Shown here: piece after piece, positions 19,984 through 27,472 of the stretch
Layout: the number at the start of each line of letters is the position of its first letter
Position numbering within the stretch: the first letter of the stretch is position 1
NCBI GenBank assembly: GCA_020432045.1
Contig: JAGQHB010000088.1
Coordinates: 1 to 42,913 of the forward strand
DNA length: 42,913 nt
Origin: Dehalococcoidia bacterium
GTDB taxonomy: Bacteria; Chloroflexota; Dehalococcoidia; Tepidiformales; Tepidiformaceae
Direction of reading: 5' to 3'
The notes under the pieces: generated by a model
What the model was told of the DNA's origin: nothing
Seen by the model: only the letters and a program-made list of their open reading frames with translations
The model's database searches: none
Position numbers and translations under genes: made by a program

Positions 19984-20892
19984 TCACGCCGCGGTGCGCC
20001 GCGAACGTGATGCCTCCCACAGTTCGGGAAGAAGGCAAAGCGGATCGGAGGGTGGCTCGATGCTGAGCACGGACCGCATTCTCGTGACATCGGCGACAAA
20101 GCGGACGACTTCTGCCTCTCGGGCCGGTTCGATCACCGTGGAAACGCGACCACCTGCCATTGCCCGGATGCGTTCCGCCAGCACAAGGAGCGGAGTGCCT
20201 CGTCCGGATCCGACATTCACAGGGCCATCAAGGTCCGCAACGGCCGCCGATTGGATAGCTCGCACTGCCGTCGCAACCGGGACGAAGTCGATTACCTGCT
20301 GCCCGCCATACACGACGAGATCCTGGCCGTTGGTTGCCTGACCAAGCCAGAGCGGTATGACGCGGTTGCTGTCACCGGTTCCGTAGACGTTCGTCAGCCT
20401 CACGATCGCACATTCCGGGCCATTACCTCGCCCCCAGGCACGACAGTAGGCTTCGCCTGCGACCTTGCTGGCCCCGTAGAGGTTCTTCGGGCTGGTGCGC
20501 GCGGTTTCGCTCACGGGAAGGATCTGCTGTTCGCCGTACACCTCGCGGGAGGACGCGAAGACGACGCGGCGAACTCCGGCTGTAGTAGCGGCCTTCAAAA
20601 GCTCGAGGGTGCCGCCAACGTTCGTCGTGAACGAGTAGTCGACATCTTCGATTGCGCCAATGACGTTCGACTGGGCAGCGAGGTGATAGACGGTGTCGCA
20701 CCCGCGAATGGACGCGGTCAGTGCTGCGGGGTCGCGAATGTCGCCCTCAAAGAAGCGAGCGGCGGGGTGTACGGCAGATCGAACCGAGCGCCGGAAGTTA
20801 TCGATCACTGCTACGTCGTCACCTGCTTCGAGTAGCGACTGGGCGAGGTGGCGGCCAATGAAGCCCGCGCCGCCGGTCACCAGGACACGCAT
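19984..20892 (-). CDS. NAD-dependent epimerase/dehydratase (UDP-glucose 4-epimerase-like)
   Basis: This 302-residue extended SDR has TGGAGFIGRHLAQSLLEAG at the N-terminus, DTVYHLAAQSNV, the active-site Ser region in FASSREVYGEQ, and the catalytic pair Tyr139/Lys143 in LYGASK. The DNVYGTGD-like substrate loop (TNVYGTGDSNRVIP) and FVPVATAVRAI follow. The overall pattern fits nucleotide-sugar 4-epimerases and related enzymes, but the exact reaction cannot be decided. It starts one base after the stop of the UDP-xylose synthase-like gene, so the two form an operon and may act on UDP-xylose/UDP-arabinose or a related sugar. The C-terminal 40 residues are diverged compared with common GalE proteins. 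Confidence 0.88.
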   Translation of the reverse strand: MRVLVTGGAGFIGRHLAQSLLEAGDDVAVIDNFRRSVRSAVHPAARFFEGDIRDPAALTASIRGCDTVYHLAAQSNVIGAIEDVDYSFTTNVGGTLELLKAATTAGVRRVVFASSREVYGEQQILPVSETARTSPKNLYGASKVAGEAYCRAWGRGNGPECAIVRLTNVYGTGDSNRVIPLWLGQATNGQDLVVYGGQQVIDFVPVATAVRAIQSAAVADLDGPVNVGSGRGTPLLVLAERIRAMAGGRVSTVIEPAREAEVVRFVADVTRMRSVLSIEPPSDPLCLLPELWEASRSRRTAA

Positions 20893-20893
20893 G

Positions 20894-21862
20894 TCACGCT
20901 ACCTCCGCAAAATCGGGCAGGCCCAGTTCGGCCGCAAAAGCCTCGATGGTGCGCTTCAGGCCCGTATTGAGTGCGACGGCCGGGTTCCAGCCCAGCATAG
21001 CGCGGGCTTTGGTGATGTCCGGCTGCCTGCGCTGGGGATCGTCACCGACGGCAAAGTCGGTATGTACGACCGTGGACCGGGATCGGGTGAGTCTGACGAT
21101 GACTTCTGCAAATTCGAGGATCGTGTGTTCTTCCGGGTTCCCCAGGTTGACTACTTCACCCGTCGTGCCGGGCGTTTCCATAAGGGCCACGAGCCCTTCC
21201 ACCAGGTCATCGACATAGCAGAGCGATCGCGTCTGCGAGCCATCGCCGTACACGGTGATGGGCTCGTTGAGCAGGCACTGGCGGACGAAATTCGGCACAA
21301 GCCGGCCGTCGTGAGGGTCGGAGCGCGGCCCATAGGTGTTGAAGATCCGTGCGATTCGCGCATCCACTTCGTGGTCGCGAGTGAAGACCATGGTCATGGC
21401 CTCGCCAAAACGCTTGGATTCGTCATACATGGACCGTGGGCCGGTGGAGCTGACGTTGCCACGGTAGTCCTCGAACTGCGGGTGAACTTCCGGGTCGCCG
21501 TATGCTTCCGACGTTGAGGCGAACAGGAACCGGGCGCCGTCCCGTTGGCATCTTTCCAGCATGTGCCGCGTGCCTTCGCTGTTGGAACGCATGGTGGCCA
21601 CGGGGTGAACTTTGTAGCCCGGCGGGCTCGCGGGGCTCGCGAGGTGGTACACGCGGTCCATCCTCGGCAGCTCGGGGGGGAGGCCGGCGACCACGTCCCA
21701 TTGCCGGAAGTGAAAACGGGCCTGGGCTTTGAAGGATGCGAGGTTAGACAGCCGGCCAGTCAGAAGATTGTCGATACACCAGACATCGTGTCCGTCCCGC
21801 AGGAGTCGTTCAGAAAGGTGCGACCCGATGAATCCGGCTCCACCCGCTACAAGGATCGGCAT
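20894..21862 (-). CDS. UDP-glucuronate decarboxylase (UDP-xylose synthase)-like SDR
   Basis: The 322 residues carry hallmarks of UDP-xylose synthase, which oxidises and decarboxylates UDP-glucuronate. These are GGAGFIGSHLSERLL (7-21), YHLASPASPPGYKVHP (72-87), STSEAYGDPEVHPQ with Glu119, GPRSMYDESKR with Tyr146 and Lys150, and RIFNTYGPRSDPHDGRLVP. The conserved Glu and the later Arg in TRSLCYVDDLVEG are the expected decarboxylase residues. A strong ribosome-binding site (GGAGGGG) precedes the ATG. It is followed by the epimerase-like gene one base later. The UDP-glucuronate source is not in the window unless the dehydrogenase at 13450 has broad specificity. Confidence 0.92.
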   Translation of the reverse strand: MPILVAGGAGFIGSHLSERLLRDGHDVWCIDNLLTGRLSNLASFKAQARFHFRQWDVVAGLPPELPRMDRVYHLASPASPPGYKVHPVATMRSNSEGTRHMLERCQRDGARFLFASTSEAYGDPEVHPQFEDYRGNVSSTGPRSMYDESKRFGEAMTMVFTRDHEVDARIARIFNTYGPRSDPHDGRLVPNFVRQCLLNEPITVYGDGSQTRSLCYVDDLVEGLVALMETPGTTGEVVNLGNPEEHTILEFAEVIVRLTRSRSTVVHTDFAVGDDPQRRQPDITKARAMLGWNPAVALNTGLKRTIEAFAAELGLPDFAEVA

Positions 21863-21917
21863 GCGCCCCTCCGGTTTCTTTCAGGTAACTTCGGCCCCGC
21901 GGCTAACGGGCGACAGG

Positions 21918-22508
21918 TCAGGCGGGTGCAAGCGCCCGCTCGATAAGGTCGCGCTCTATGGGTGAGAGCTGTAGTGCGAGGGCAGCGTCGCGTCCCGCCG
22001 GGCTCATCTTTCGCCACGTCTTGCGGACGACGTCCACCGTCCTGGCATCGGCGAGGCGTGCGGCAAGGCTTGCGAACTGGGTCTCCAGGAACACGAGGCA
22101 CAGTCCGTCTTCGAGCGCCTGTGCCTCGGCGTCGCCCGGTGGGCACTGCTTGGAGACGAGCTGCGACACGCGGGTGCGGGTTTCATCCGGCACTCCCGCC
22201 TCCTTCAACAACCTGTCGCACTCACCGGCGTGGAAGCGGTACAGAGTCGTGCGCCAGCGAAGGTAGCCGGTTCGACCTTCGGGGAATTCGCTTCGCGGGT
22301 GCTGCCACCGGCGGATGTGCTGGCCGTGGGCCGCGAGCAACAGGGCCTCCGAAGGGTCGGAGACTAACCGGTGGACCCAGCCGGCCAGTGCATCGGCGTG
22401 TGCCAGTTCCATCGGGATATTGGAGCCCGCGACCGGCACGAGGCGCGGATCTTCGCTGTTCGCTTGCCGGATGGCCGCAACGGCATCGTCGAACGATATT
22501 GAGGTCAT
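21918..22508 (-). CDS. DUF4202 domain-containing protein
   Basis: This 196-residue protein matches the DUF4202 pattern along its length: FDDAVAAIRQANSEDPRL near the start, ELAHADALAGWVHRL, LLLAAHGQHIRRWQHPRSEF, GRTGYLRWRTTLYRFHAGE, and ALEDGLCLVFLETQF. The spaced His, Asp and Glu residues suggest an all-helical, metal-dependent HD-like fold, but the family function is unknown and nothing in the neighbourhood fixes it. The ATG at 22508 was chosen because the frame upstream of it shows no family similarity. It lies between the UDP-xylose synthase gene and the CoA-transferase pair on the same strand, with small gaps. Confidence 0.9.
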   Translation of the reverse strand: MTSISFDDAVAAIRQANSEDPRLVPVAGSNIPMELAHADALAGWVHRLVSDPSEALLLAAHGQHIRRWQHPRSEFPEGRTGYLRWRTTLYRFHAGECDRLLKEAGVPDETRTRVSQLVSKQCPPGDAEAQALEDGLCLVFLETQFASLAARLADARTVDVVRKTWRKMSPAGRDAALALQLSPIERDLIERALAPA

Positions 22509-22545
22509 CTGCGCGATGGTAGTGTGGCCGAGCCTCTGTTGTCGC

Positions 22546-23862
22546 CTACGGTCCGAGGACTTCGAGCCCGTAAGTATCCGAGATGTGGCCAGCCGCCCGG
22601 AGCTCCTCAATCTCTTCGTCGCCGAGGCCGAGGACTTCGCGGTAGACGTATTCGTTGTGTTCGCCGAAAAGGCACGGCGGTGTTCGCAGCCCGACCGGCG
22701 ACTCCGAAAAGCGATACGGCGGCACGGCCCACTCGGTTTCAGGGTAGTCGTCGGTCGCCGGAAGCGTGGTCCAGGCGCCGGTCGCGCGAAGATGGGGATC
22801 GTTCGCCGCCTGGGCCGCGCTCAGCACCGGCCCGGCGGTCACGCCAGCGTCCTGGAGTGCGTGGAACAGCTTGATCTGATCGTGGCCCGCGGTGAAATCC
22901 GCAAGGCGTAGCTCGATCGCGTCCTCATGCTGTGCTCGGCCATCAGCGGTCGCCAGAGCGCCGTCCTCTGCCCAGGCCGGTGCGCCGAGGAACCGAACGA
23001 GGGCTGCCCACTCCTCATCGGTCCGGCAGCTGATGGCGATCCAGTCGCCGGGGGCGCGGCAGGGGAACACGCCGTTGGGCACGAATCCCTCGACGCTTCG
23101 ATTGCCCAGCGTGCCAGAGGCGCGGCCGTTCCATGCAGCATCGAGTGCCGCCTGCGGGAACTGGCAGGCTGAGCTGTCGGCCTGTGAGACTTCGATCACC
23201 TGGCCTTCACCCGTCCGGCGGCGGTGGCGAAGCGCAGCCAGCACAGCAACGGCGCCATGGAGGCCGGCCGTGAAATCGCCGGGGACGATCTGCACGTTGC
23301 TGAGCGGAGCCGTGCCCCGGTAGCCGCGGAGGATGGTCGACCCGGCGACGGCGTCCATATGCGAGCCGTAGCCGCGTCCGTCGCGGTAGTCGCCATGGCG
23401 GCCGAAGCTTGGCTGATGGAGGATCACAAGATCCGGGCGCACCGATTGGAGCGTTGCGTCGTCCAGCCCGAGTTTGTCCAGCGTTCCGACCGGCAGGTTC
23501 TCGACAAGCACATCGCTGCGCGCTACGAGCGATTGGACGATAGTGAGCCCTTCGGCCGTGCGGCTGTCGACGGTGAATGACTTTTTGTTGCGCAAAATGT
23601 GAATGAACGCCGGGCTGTTGTTCCACGGCCGTGGACCAGGATCGTTGTTCGGATGTCCGCCAAGCCACGGCGGCAGCGCAAGGCACATTTGGGGCGTGAG
23701 ACGCGCAGCCGATGCTCTCGTCAAAGGGTTCCAGATCCGGGGGTTTTCGACTTTGATGACCTCAGCGCCGAGGTCGGCCAGGTACATGGTGACGCTCTGG
23801 CCAGCCCAGACGATGGAGAAGTCCACGACGCGGATGCCGTTCAGCGGCAGCGGTGCAGTCAC
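22546..23862 (-). CDS. CaiB/BaiF-family (family III) CoA-transferase
   Basis: The 438 residues form a CoA-transferase that moves CoA between acyl groups. The N-terminus NGIRVVDFSIVWAGQSVTMYL and DLGAEVIKVENP is typical. The conserved Asp expected to carry the acyl/CoA intermediates is probably in SHMDAVAG, after PSFGRHGDYRDGRGYG. FPQAALDAAWNG and GVFPCRAPGDWIAISCRTDEEW follow, then HPHLR-like NDPHLRATGAW. It starts with GTG overlapping the stop of the upstream CoA-transferase by 4 bases, so the two are made together and may form a heteromer or act in sequence. The substrate is unknown. It is slightly longer than the usual 380-420. Confidence 0.92.
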   Translation of the reverse strand: MTAPLPLNGIRVVDFSIVWAGQSVTMYLADLGAEVIKVENPRIWNPLTRASAARLTPQMCLALPPWLGGHPNNDPGPRPWNNSPAFIHILRNKKSFTVDSRTAEGLTIVQSLVARSDVLVENLPVGTLDKLGLDDATLQSVRPDLVILHQPSFGRHGDYRDGRGYGSHMDAVAGSTILRGYRGTAPLSNVQIVPGDFTAGLHGAVAVLAALRHRRRTGEGQVIEVSQADSSACQFPQAALDAAWNGRASGTLGNRSVEGFVPNGVFPCRAPGDWIAISCRTDEEWAALVRFLGAPAWAEDGALATADGRAQHEDAIELRLADFTAGHDQIKLFHALQDAGVTAGPVLSAAQAANDPHLRATGAWTTLPATDDYPETEWAVPPYRFSESPVGLRTPPCLFGEHNEYVYREVLGLGDEEIEELRAAGHISDTYGLEVLGP

Positions 23863-25061
23863 GCTGCCACCCCGGCAGTCCGCAATGCCGCGATTTCTGC
23901 GGCGTTAAAGCCGGCTTCGGCGAGGATGGCATCCGTGTGCTCACCGAGCATGGGAGCAGCCGTTCGAATTCGCCATGGCGTCCCCTCCAGGGAGTAGGGG
24001 CGGCCCAGCATCGGGAACTTCCCGAGGACGGCGTGTTCCACTTCTGTCCACAGACCTCGCTGCCGGAAGACGGGGTCGTTGTACAGGTCGACGGCCGTGA
24101 ACAGTGGTGCGATCAGCGCGCGGGCCTTCCGTGCTTCGGTCCAGATTTCGAGCCTTGTCTTCGGCAGCAGCCATCCGTAAGCAATGGCGTCGAGTTCCGC
24201 GCGCGCTTCGGGGTCGCCGAGTGTGGCCGGGTTCAGCCATTTCGGATCCTGGAGGGCGGGGTCACCCACCATTTCGGCGAAGCGCTTCCAGTACTCGCCT
24301 CCTGCCGCCGTCACCTCGACATAGCCATCGGCGCACGGGTGCACGCCCGAGAAGAGTCCGCCACCGGCAGAGAGTGGCCTTCCGTTGACCCGGCCCGTGA
24401 ACCGGTACGCAAGGATGGCAGAGATTCTGCGGTCAACGTTATTGATCTGCACATCGAAAAGCGGCACTTCCACGAGCTGTCCTATGCCATGGGCTTCGTG
24501 GCCGTATACAGCGCCGAGCGCGGCGATGGCCGCCATCGCTCCGCACTGGATGAGGGCGGCCGTGCCCCCCATTTTCAGGGGCTCACGGTCCGCTGTGCCG
24601 TGGCTAAACATCTCGGAGCCCATGGCGTAGAGGACGGTGTCGGAGAGCCGGTAATCCCGGTATGGGCCTGAATTACCAAAATTCGAAACCTCAAGGACCG
24701 GGACGTCCTTCGTGTGCCGGATCCGTTCATAGTCGAGACCGAGCTTCGTCCGTGTCTCTGGCGGAAAGGCGACGACAACAAGCCCGGCCATGTTGACCAG
24801 GCGTTCCACGACCGGCTCCACGCCGGGGGCCGTGAGGTCCAGGACGATAGAATCCTTATTCGTGTTGAGGTACTGGTACGTGCCGCTGCGTTCCACGCCG
24901 GGGGTGTCGCCCAGCCATGGGCCGAGCCCCCGGGACGGGTCCCCTCCGGGACGCTCGACCTTGATAACCCGCGCCCCCAGGTCGGCAAGTAGCTTCGTCG
25001 CGTAAGGCCCCGCGATGTGTGAACTGAAATCCAGGACGGTGAGCCCCTCTAGCGCATCCAT
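23859..25061 (-). CDS. CaiB/BaiF-family (family III) CoA-transferase
   Basis: This 400-residue protein is the first gene of the CoA-transferase pair. It shows LTVLDFSSHIAGPYATKLLADLGARVIKVERP (in two conserved blocks, 7-18 and 20-37), the nucleotide/CoA loop SRGLGPWLGDTPG, and SNFGNSGPYRDYRLSD with Asp141 as the likely catalytic residue. The C-terminal YNDPVFRQRGLW block is typical. AGGAG lies about 12 bases before the ATG. Family III enzymes handle oxalate, carnitine, bile acids, succinyl-type and aromatic acids. The sequence does not show which applies, but the crotonase, SDR and thiolase genes nearby suggest breakdown of an organic acid. It is divergent from the uracil-DNA glycosylase. Confidence 0.92.
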   Translation of the reverse strand: MDALEGLTVLDFSSHIAGPYATKLLADLGARVIKVERPGGDPSRGLGPWLGDTPGVERSGTYQYLNTNKDSIVLDLTAPGVEPVVERLVNMAGLVVVAFPPETRTKLGLDYERIRHTKDVPVLEVSNFGNSGPYRDYRLSDTVLYAMGSEMFSHGTADREPLKMGGTAALIQCGAMAAIAALGAVYGHEAHGIGQLVEVPLFDVQINNVDRRISAILAYRFTGRVNGRPLSAGGGLFSGVHPCADGYVEVTAAGGEYWKRFAEMVGDPALQDPKWLNPATLGDPEARAELDAIAYGWLLPKTRLEIWTEARKARALIAPLFTAVDLYNDPVFRQRGLWTEVEHAVLGKFPMLGRPYSLEGTPWRIRTAAPMLGEHTDAILAEAGFNAAEIAALRTAGVAA

Positions 25062-25127
25062 CTCCGGTACTCCTCGTGCTGCCGAACTCTACCGGAGGCT
25101 CGCCACCTGTGCCCGTACACTGTAGCC

Positions 25128-25805
25128 ATGCGGGATTCGCTGGGAGCCGTGCGGGACGAAATCATAAATTGCCGGGCGTGTCCGCGGCTGGTCGAGTGGC
25201 GCGAGAGAGTTGCCGTCGAAAAGCGCGCGTCCTTTCGTGACGAAGAATACTGGGGTAAGCCCGTGCCGGGCTTCGGCGACGGGGCTGCGAAGCTGCTGAT
25301 CGTGGGTCTCGCTCCAGCCGCGCACGGTGGCAACCGGACGGGGCGAGTGTTCACAGGCGACCGGTCGGGTGATTGGCTGTTCCGGGCACTGTACCGGGCC
25401 GGGTTCGCGAACCAGCCCACGTCAAGCCACCCGGGAGACGGGCTCACGCTCTCCGGCGCGTACGTGTCGGCCGCAGTTCGCTGTGCGCCCCCCGCGAACA
25501 AGCCGCTCCCGGCCGAACGGGATCGCTGCCTCCCGTTCCTGTCCCGCGAGGTCACGCTGCTTCCTGACGTCCGTGTGGTGGTGGCGCTTGGCCGCTTCGC
25601 AACGGATGTGCTCGTGCCCCTCTTTGACTTGCCAAAGCGCCCGGTGTTTGGGCACGGAGCCGAGTCCCCACTCCCGGGTAACAGGACTCTGGTCTGCTCG
25701 TTCCACCCGAGCCAACAGAACACATTCACGGGCAAACTTACGGAGGCGATGTTGGACGGGGTTTTCGAGCGAGCACGGGAACTTTGCACTACGCCGGATG
25801 ACTAG
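25128..25805 (+). CDS. Family 5 uracil-DNA glycosylase (UDGb)
   Basis: This 225-residue DNA repair enzyme removes uracil (and often hypoxanthine) from DNA. The family 5 motif A is clear: GLAPAAHGGNRTGR (about 65-78). Motif B is HPSQQNTFTGKLT near the C-terminus. C15 and C18 (CRACP) together with two later cysteines in RCAPPANKPLP and DRCLPFL fit the [4Fe-4S] cluster of this family. The length is normal. It is divergent from the CoA-transferase operon. Its TAG stop shares the palindrome CTAG (25802-25805) with the stop of the convergent small membrane protein. Confidence 0.94.
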   Translation: MRDSLGAVRDEIINCRACPRLVEWRERVAVEKRASFRDEEYWGKPVPGFGDGAAKLLIVGLAPAAHGGNRTGRVFTGDRSGDWLFRALYRAGFANQPTSSHPGDGLTLSGAYVSAAVRCAPPANKPLPAERDRCLPFLSREVTLLPDVRVVVALGRFATDVLVPLFDLPKRPVFGHGAESPLPGNRTLVCSFHPSQQNTFTGKLTEAMLDGVFERARELCTTPDD

Positions 25806-26035
25806 TCTTCGGGTCCATCCCGTTCGCCGAGCCGGTCGCGGATGTAAAGTGCGACGCCCACGAGTGTCGCAGCTGTCGTAATGAAGCCCGCGGCCCGGGC
25901 CAGGAGCCGGACCAGCTTCACCACAAGCCACACGGCCGCCAGGCCGCCAACGCCGGCAGCAATCCAGATCCTTGGGTCGGCATCGCGTGCCTGGCGTGCT
26001 ATCGCGATGTAGTCGTTGGGCTGTTCTTCTTGCAT
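25802..26035 (-). CDS. Small predicted membrane protein
   Basis: This 77-residue protein starts with a polar segment (MQEEQPNDYIAIARQARDAD). One or two hydrophobic stretches follow (IWIAAGVGGLAAVWLVVKLV and AAGFITTAATLVGVALYI), separated by a basic turn (RLLARA). It ends in a charged tail (RDRLGERDGPED). No family is recognised. The frame is open further upstream, but the start at 26035 gives the most protein-like N-terminus. The last codon converges on the uracil-DNA glycosylase gene, sharing the CTAG. It could be a tail-anchored or two-pass inner membrane protein. Codon usage looks like its neighbours, which supports a real gene. Confidence 0.6.
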   Translation of the reverse strand: MQEEQPNDYIAIARQARDADPRIWIAAGVGGLAAVWLVVKLVRLLARAAGFITTAATLVGVALYIRDRLGERDGPED

Positions 26036-26135
26036 CGGCACGGTCGAGTATCCAGCCGTAGCTTGCAGGCGGCAACGGGTTCGCGCGGCCGTTCCGGGCC
26101 CCGGCCAACGTGGTAGCCTCCCCGTGTCGAGGCGA

Positions 26136-26294
26136 ATGGCCGAAACGAACACGATCAGAGGCAAGGTCGCCGTCGCTGGAGTCAGTGAGAGCCGCTACTA
26201 CAAGCGCAGTGGATCGCCTGTTAACGAGTTCCGCGTTGCGCTCGATGCCATCCTCGCTGAGGCGGAGGAGGCTGGATTAGATCCCTGGACGTGA
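26136..26294 (+). pseudogene. Truncated N-terminus of a thiolase-like (lipid-transfer/acetyl-CoA acetyltransferase) gene
   Basis: The 52 codons from ATG 26136 read as the start of a thiolase-like protein: IRGKVAVAGVSESRYYKRSG, then NEFRVALDAILAEAEEAGLDP. This pattern opens many SCP2-type thiolase homologues of 380 or more residues. The frame then meets two stops (TGATGA, 26292-26297). The following 100 bases keep an open frame in +2 but do not resemble a thiolase, and a long hairpin follows at 26390-26427. The best reading is a gene cut off by deletion. A genuine short protein is possible, since GAGG precedes the ATG. Confidence 0.5.
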
Positions 26295-26389
26295 TGATCG
26301 ACCCGCCGATGGAGGCACCCGTCGAGGCCGTGTTTGCGGACCACGACGGCTACGCGCTCGTCCAGTGGAGGCTTGTCGGACAGGCGCCG

Positions 26390-26427
26390 GTGAAGCAGGC
26401 CCGGAGATTTGCCCGGGCCTGCTTCAC
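26390..26427. terminator. Long hairpin downstream of the crotonase gene
   Basis: A perfect 15-bp stem (26390-26404 paired with 26413-26427) closes an 8-nt loop, 12 bases past the end of the crotonase gene. No T run follows on either strand, so it may act as a transcript-end stabiliser or a weak bidirectional terminator. Confidence 0.65.
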
Positions 26428-26438
26428 TGCTCGCTGTG

Positions 26439-27356
26439 CTAGTACGCGGGCCGCTGCTCGCCGCTTGGGATGGGGCGGTCTGTAGGAGCGGTGGCGTAGG
26501 CTCCCCGGAAGTCGCGGAACGGTGCGTCGCGCCATTCGAGAGCGGCCTTCAGACCCTGTTCGCGCGATATGCGGCCGAATTCGCCGGCTTCCGGCCGGTG
26601 CTTGCTCATCGCCTCGACGTCCGTCCCAGACATGAGACCGCCGCGAATGCCCATCGATTCATATTGGCGGTTCACAGAGCGCTTGCTATACATAAGCAGA
26701 TTGTTATCGACATGAGCCATGCGGCGAGCGAACTTCTCGGTGAAAGCACCGAGCTCTTCGCCCGGGACCGCGTAGGTCGCCCAGCCCATGGCGGCCATGT
26801 CCTTGCCGGAGAACGCATCGCCGACGTACGCGAATTCACGCGCCTTCGTCATCGGCAGATGCCACGGCGCCCACATGATGTCCATCGTGCCCATCGCGCG
26901 CACCGGCGGGTAGCCGACCTGGGCGTCTTCCGCGACGATGCGGAAGTCGCAGAACGAGGCGAGTTCGGTCGCGCCAGCCAGGCAATACCCGTGGACCTGG
27001 GCAATGACTGGCTTCGAAAGCTCCCAGATGGTCCAATTTGCCATCAATACGTGGCGGGACCAGTCGTAGTGAGCCGGGTGGGTCGTGCCGGTGTCTGGGA
27101 GTCCCGAGCGTGCATGCACATATGGGTTGCCTTCGCTCGCCTGGCGCGATGGTGAAAGGTCGTAGCCGGCGCTGAATGCGCGGCCCGCGGCCTTGATGAT
27201 AATTACGCCGATCTCGCGGTCCGCCTCCGCTTCTTTGAGCGCATGGAACATCTCTCCGCGCAGTTCGTTGGAGAGGGCGTTCAGTTTCTCGGGCCGGTTG
27301 AGGGTGATCCATGCCAGCCTGCCGTCTGTTTCATAGAGAATGTTTTCGTAGGTCAT
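26439..27356 (-). CDS. Enoyl-CoA hydratase/isomerase (crotonase) family protein
   Basis: This 305-residue crotonase-fold protein probably acts on an acyl-CoA ester. Family segments are WITLNRPEKLNALSNELRGE, VIIIKAAGRAFSAGYDL (CoA-binding and oxyanion hole) and HGYCLAGATELASFCDFRIV with the first conserved Glu. The second catalytic Glu of true hydratases is expected in the stretch VGYPPVRAMG, but no Glu is there. The reaction may therefore not be simple enoyl-CoA hydration. The ATG at 27356 follows GGAGG. It is divergent from the SDR gene across 116 bases, and a hairpin follows its stop. The C-terminal region is longer than in the 260-residue classic hydratase. Confidence 0.9.
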   Translation of the reverse strand: MTYENILYETDGRLAWITLNRPEKLNALSNELRGEMFHALKEAEADREIGVIIIKAAGRAFSAGYDLSPSRQASEGNPYVHARSGLPDTGTTHPAHYDWSRHVLMANWTIWELSKPVIAQVHGYCLAGATELASFCDFRIVAEDAQVGYPPVRAMGTMDIMWAPWHLPMTKAREFAYVGDAFSGKDMAAMGWATYAVPGEELGAFTEKFARRMAHVDNNLLMYSKRSVNRQYESMGIRGGLMSGTDVEAMSKHRPEAGEFGRISREQGLKAALEWRDAPFRDFRGAYATAPTDRPIPSGEQRPAY

Positions 27357-27472
27357 TGGTGCCTCCAGTGCTGCTGCAGGGAGCATATGCCGGGTGCTGC
27401 CGGACGTCAGCCTTCGCGCGGCGAAGGTGGCTGCGTTAGTCTTGCGCATCGCGTTGACAGGGAGCATTACGA

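Noticed and set aside
26291-26485. Open frame following the truncated thiolase start
   Set aside because: It runs through the long hairpin at 26390-26427, does not resemble thiolase, and has no ribosome-binding site.
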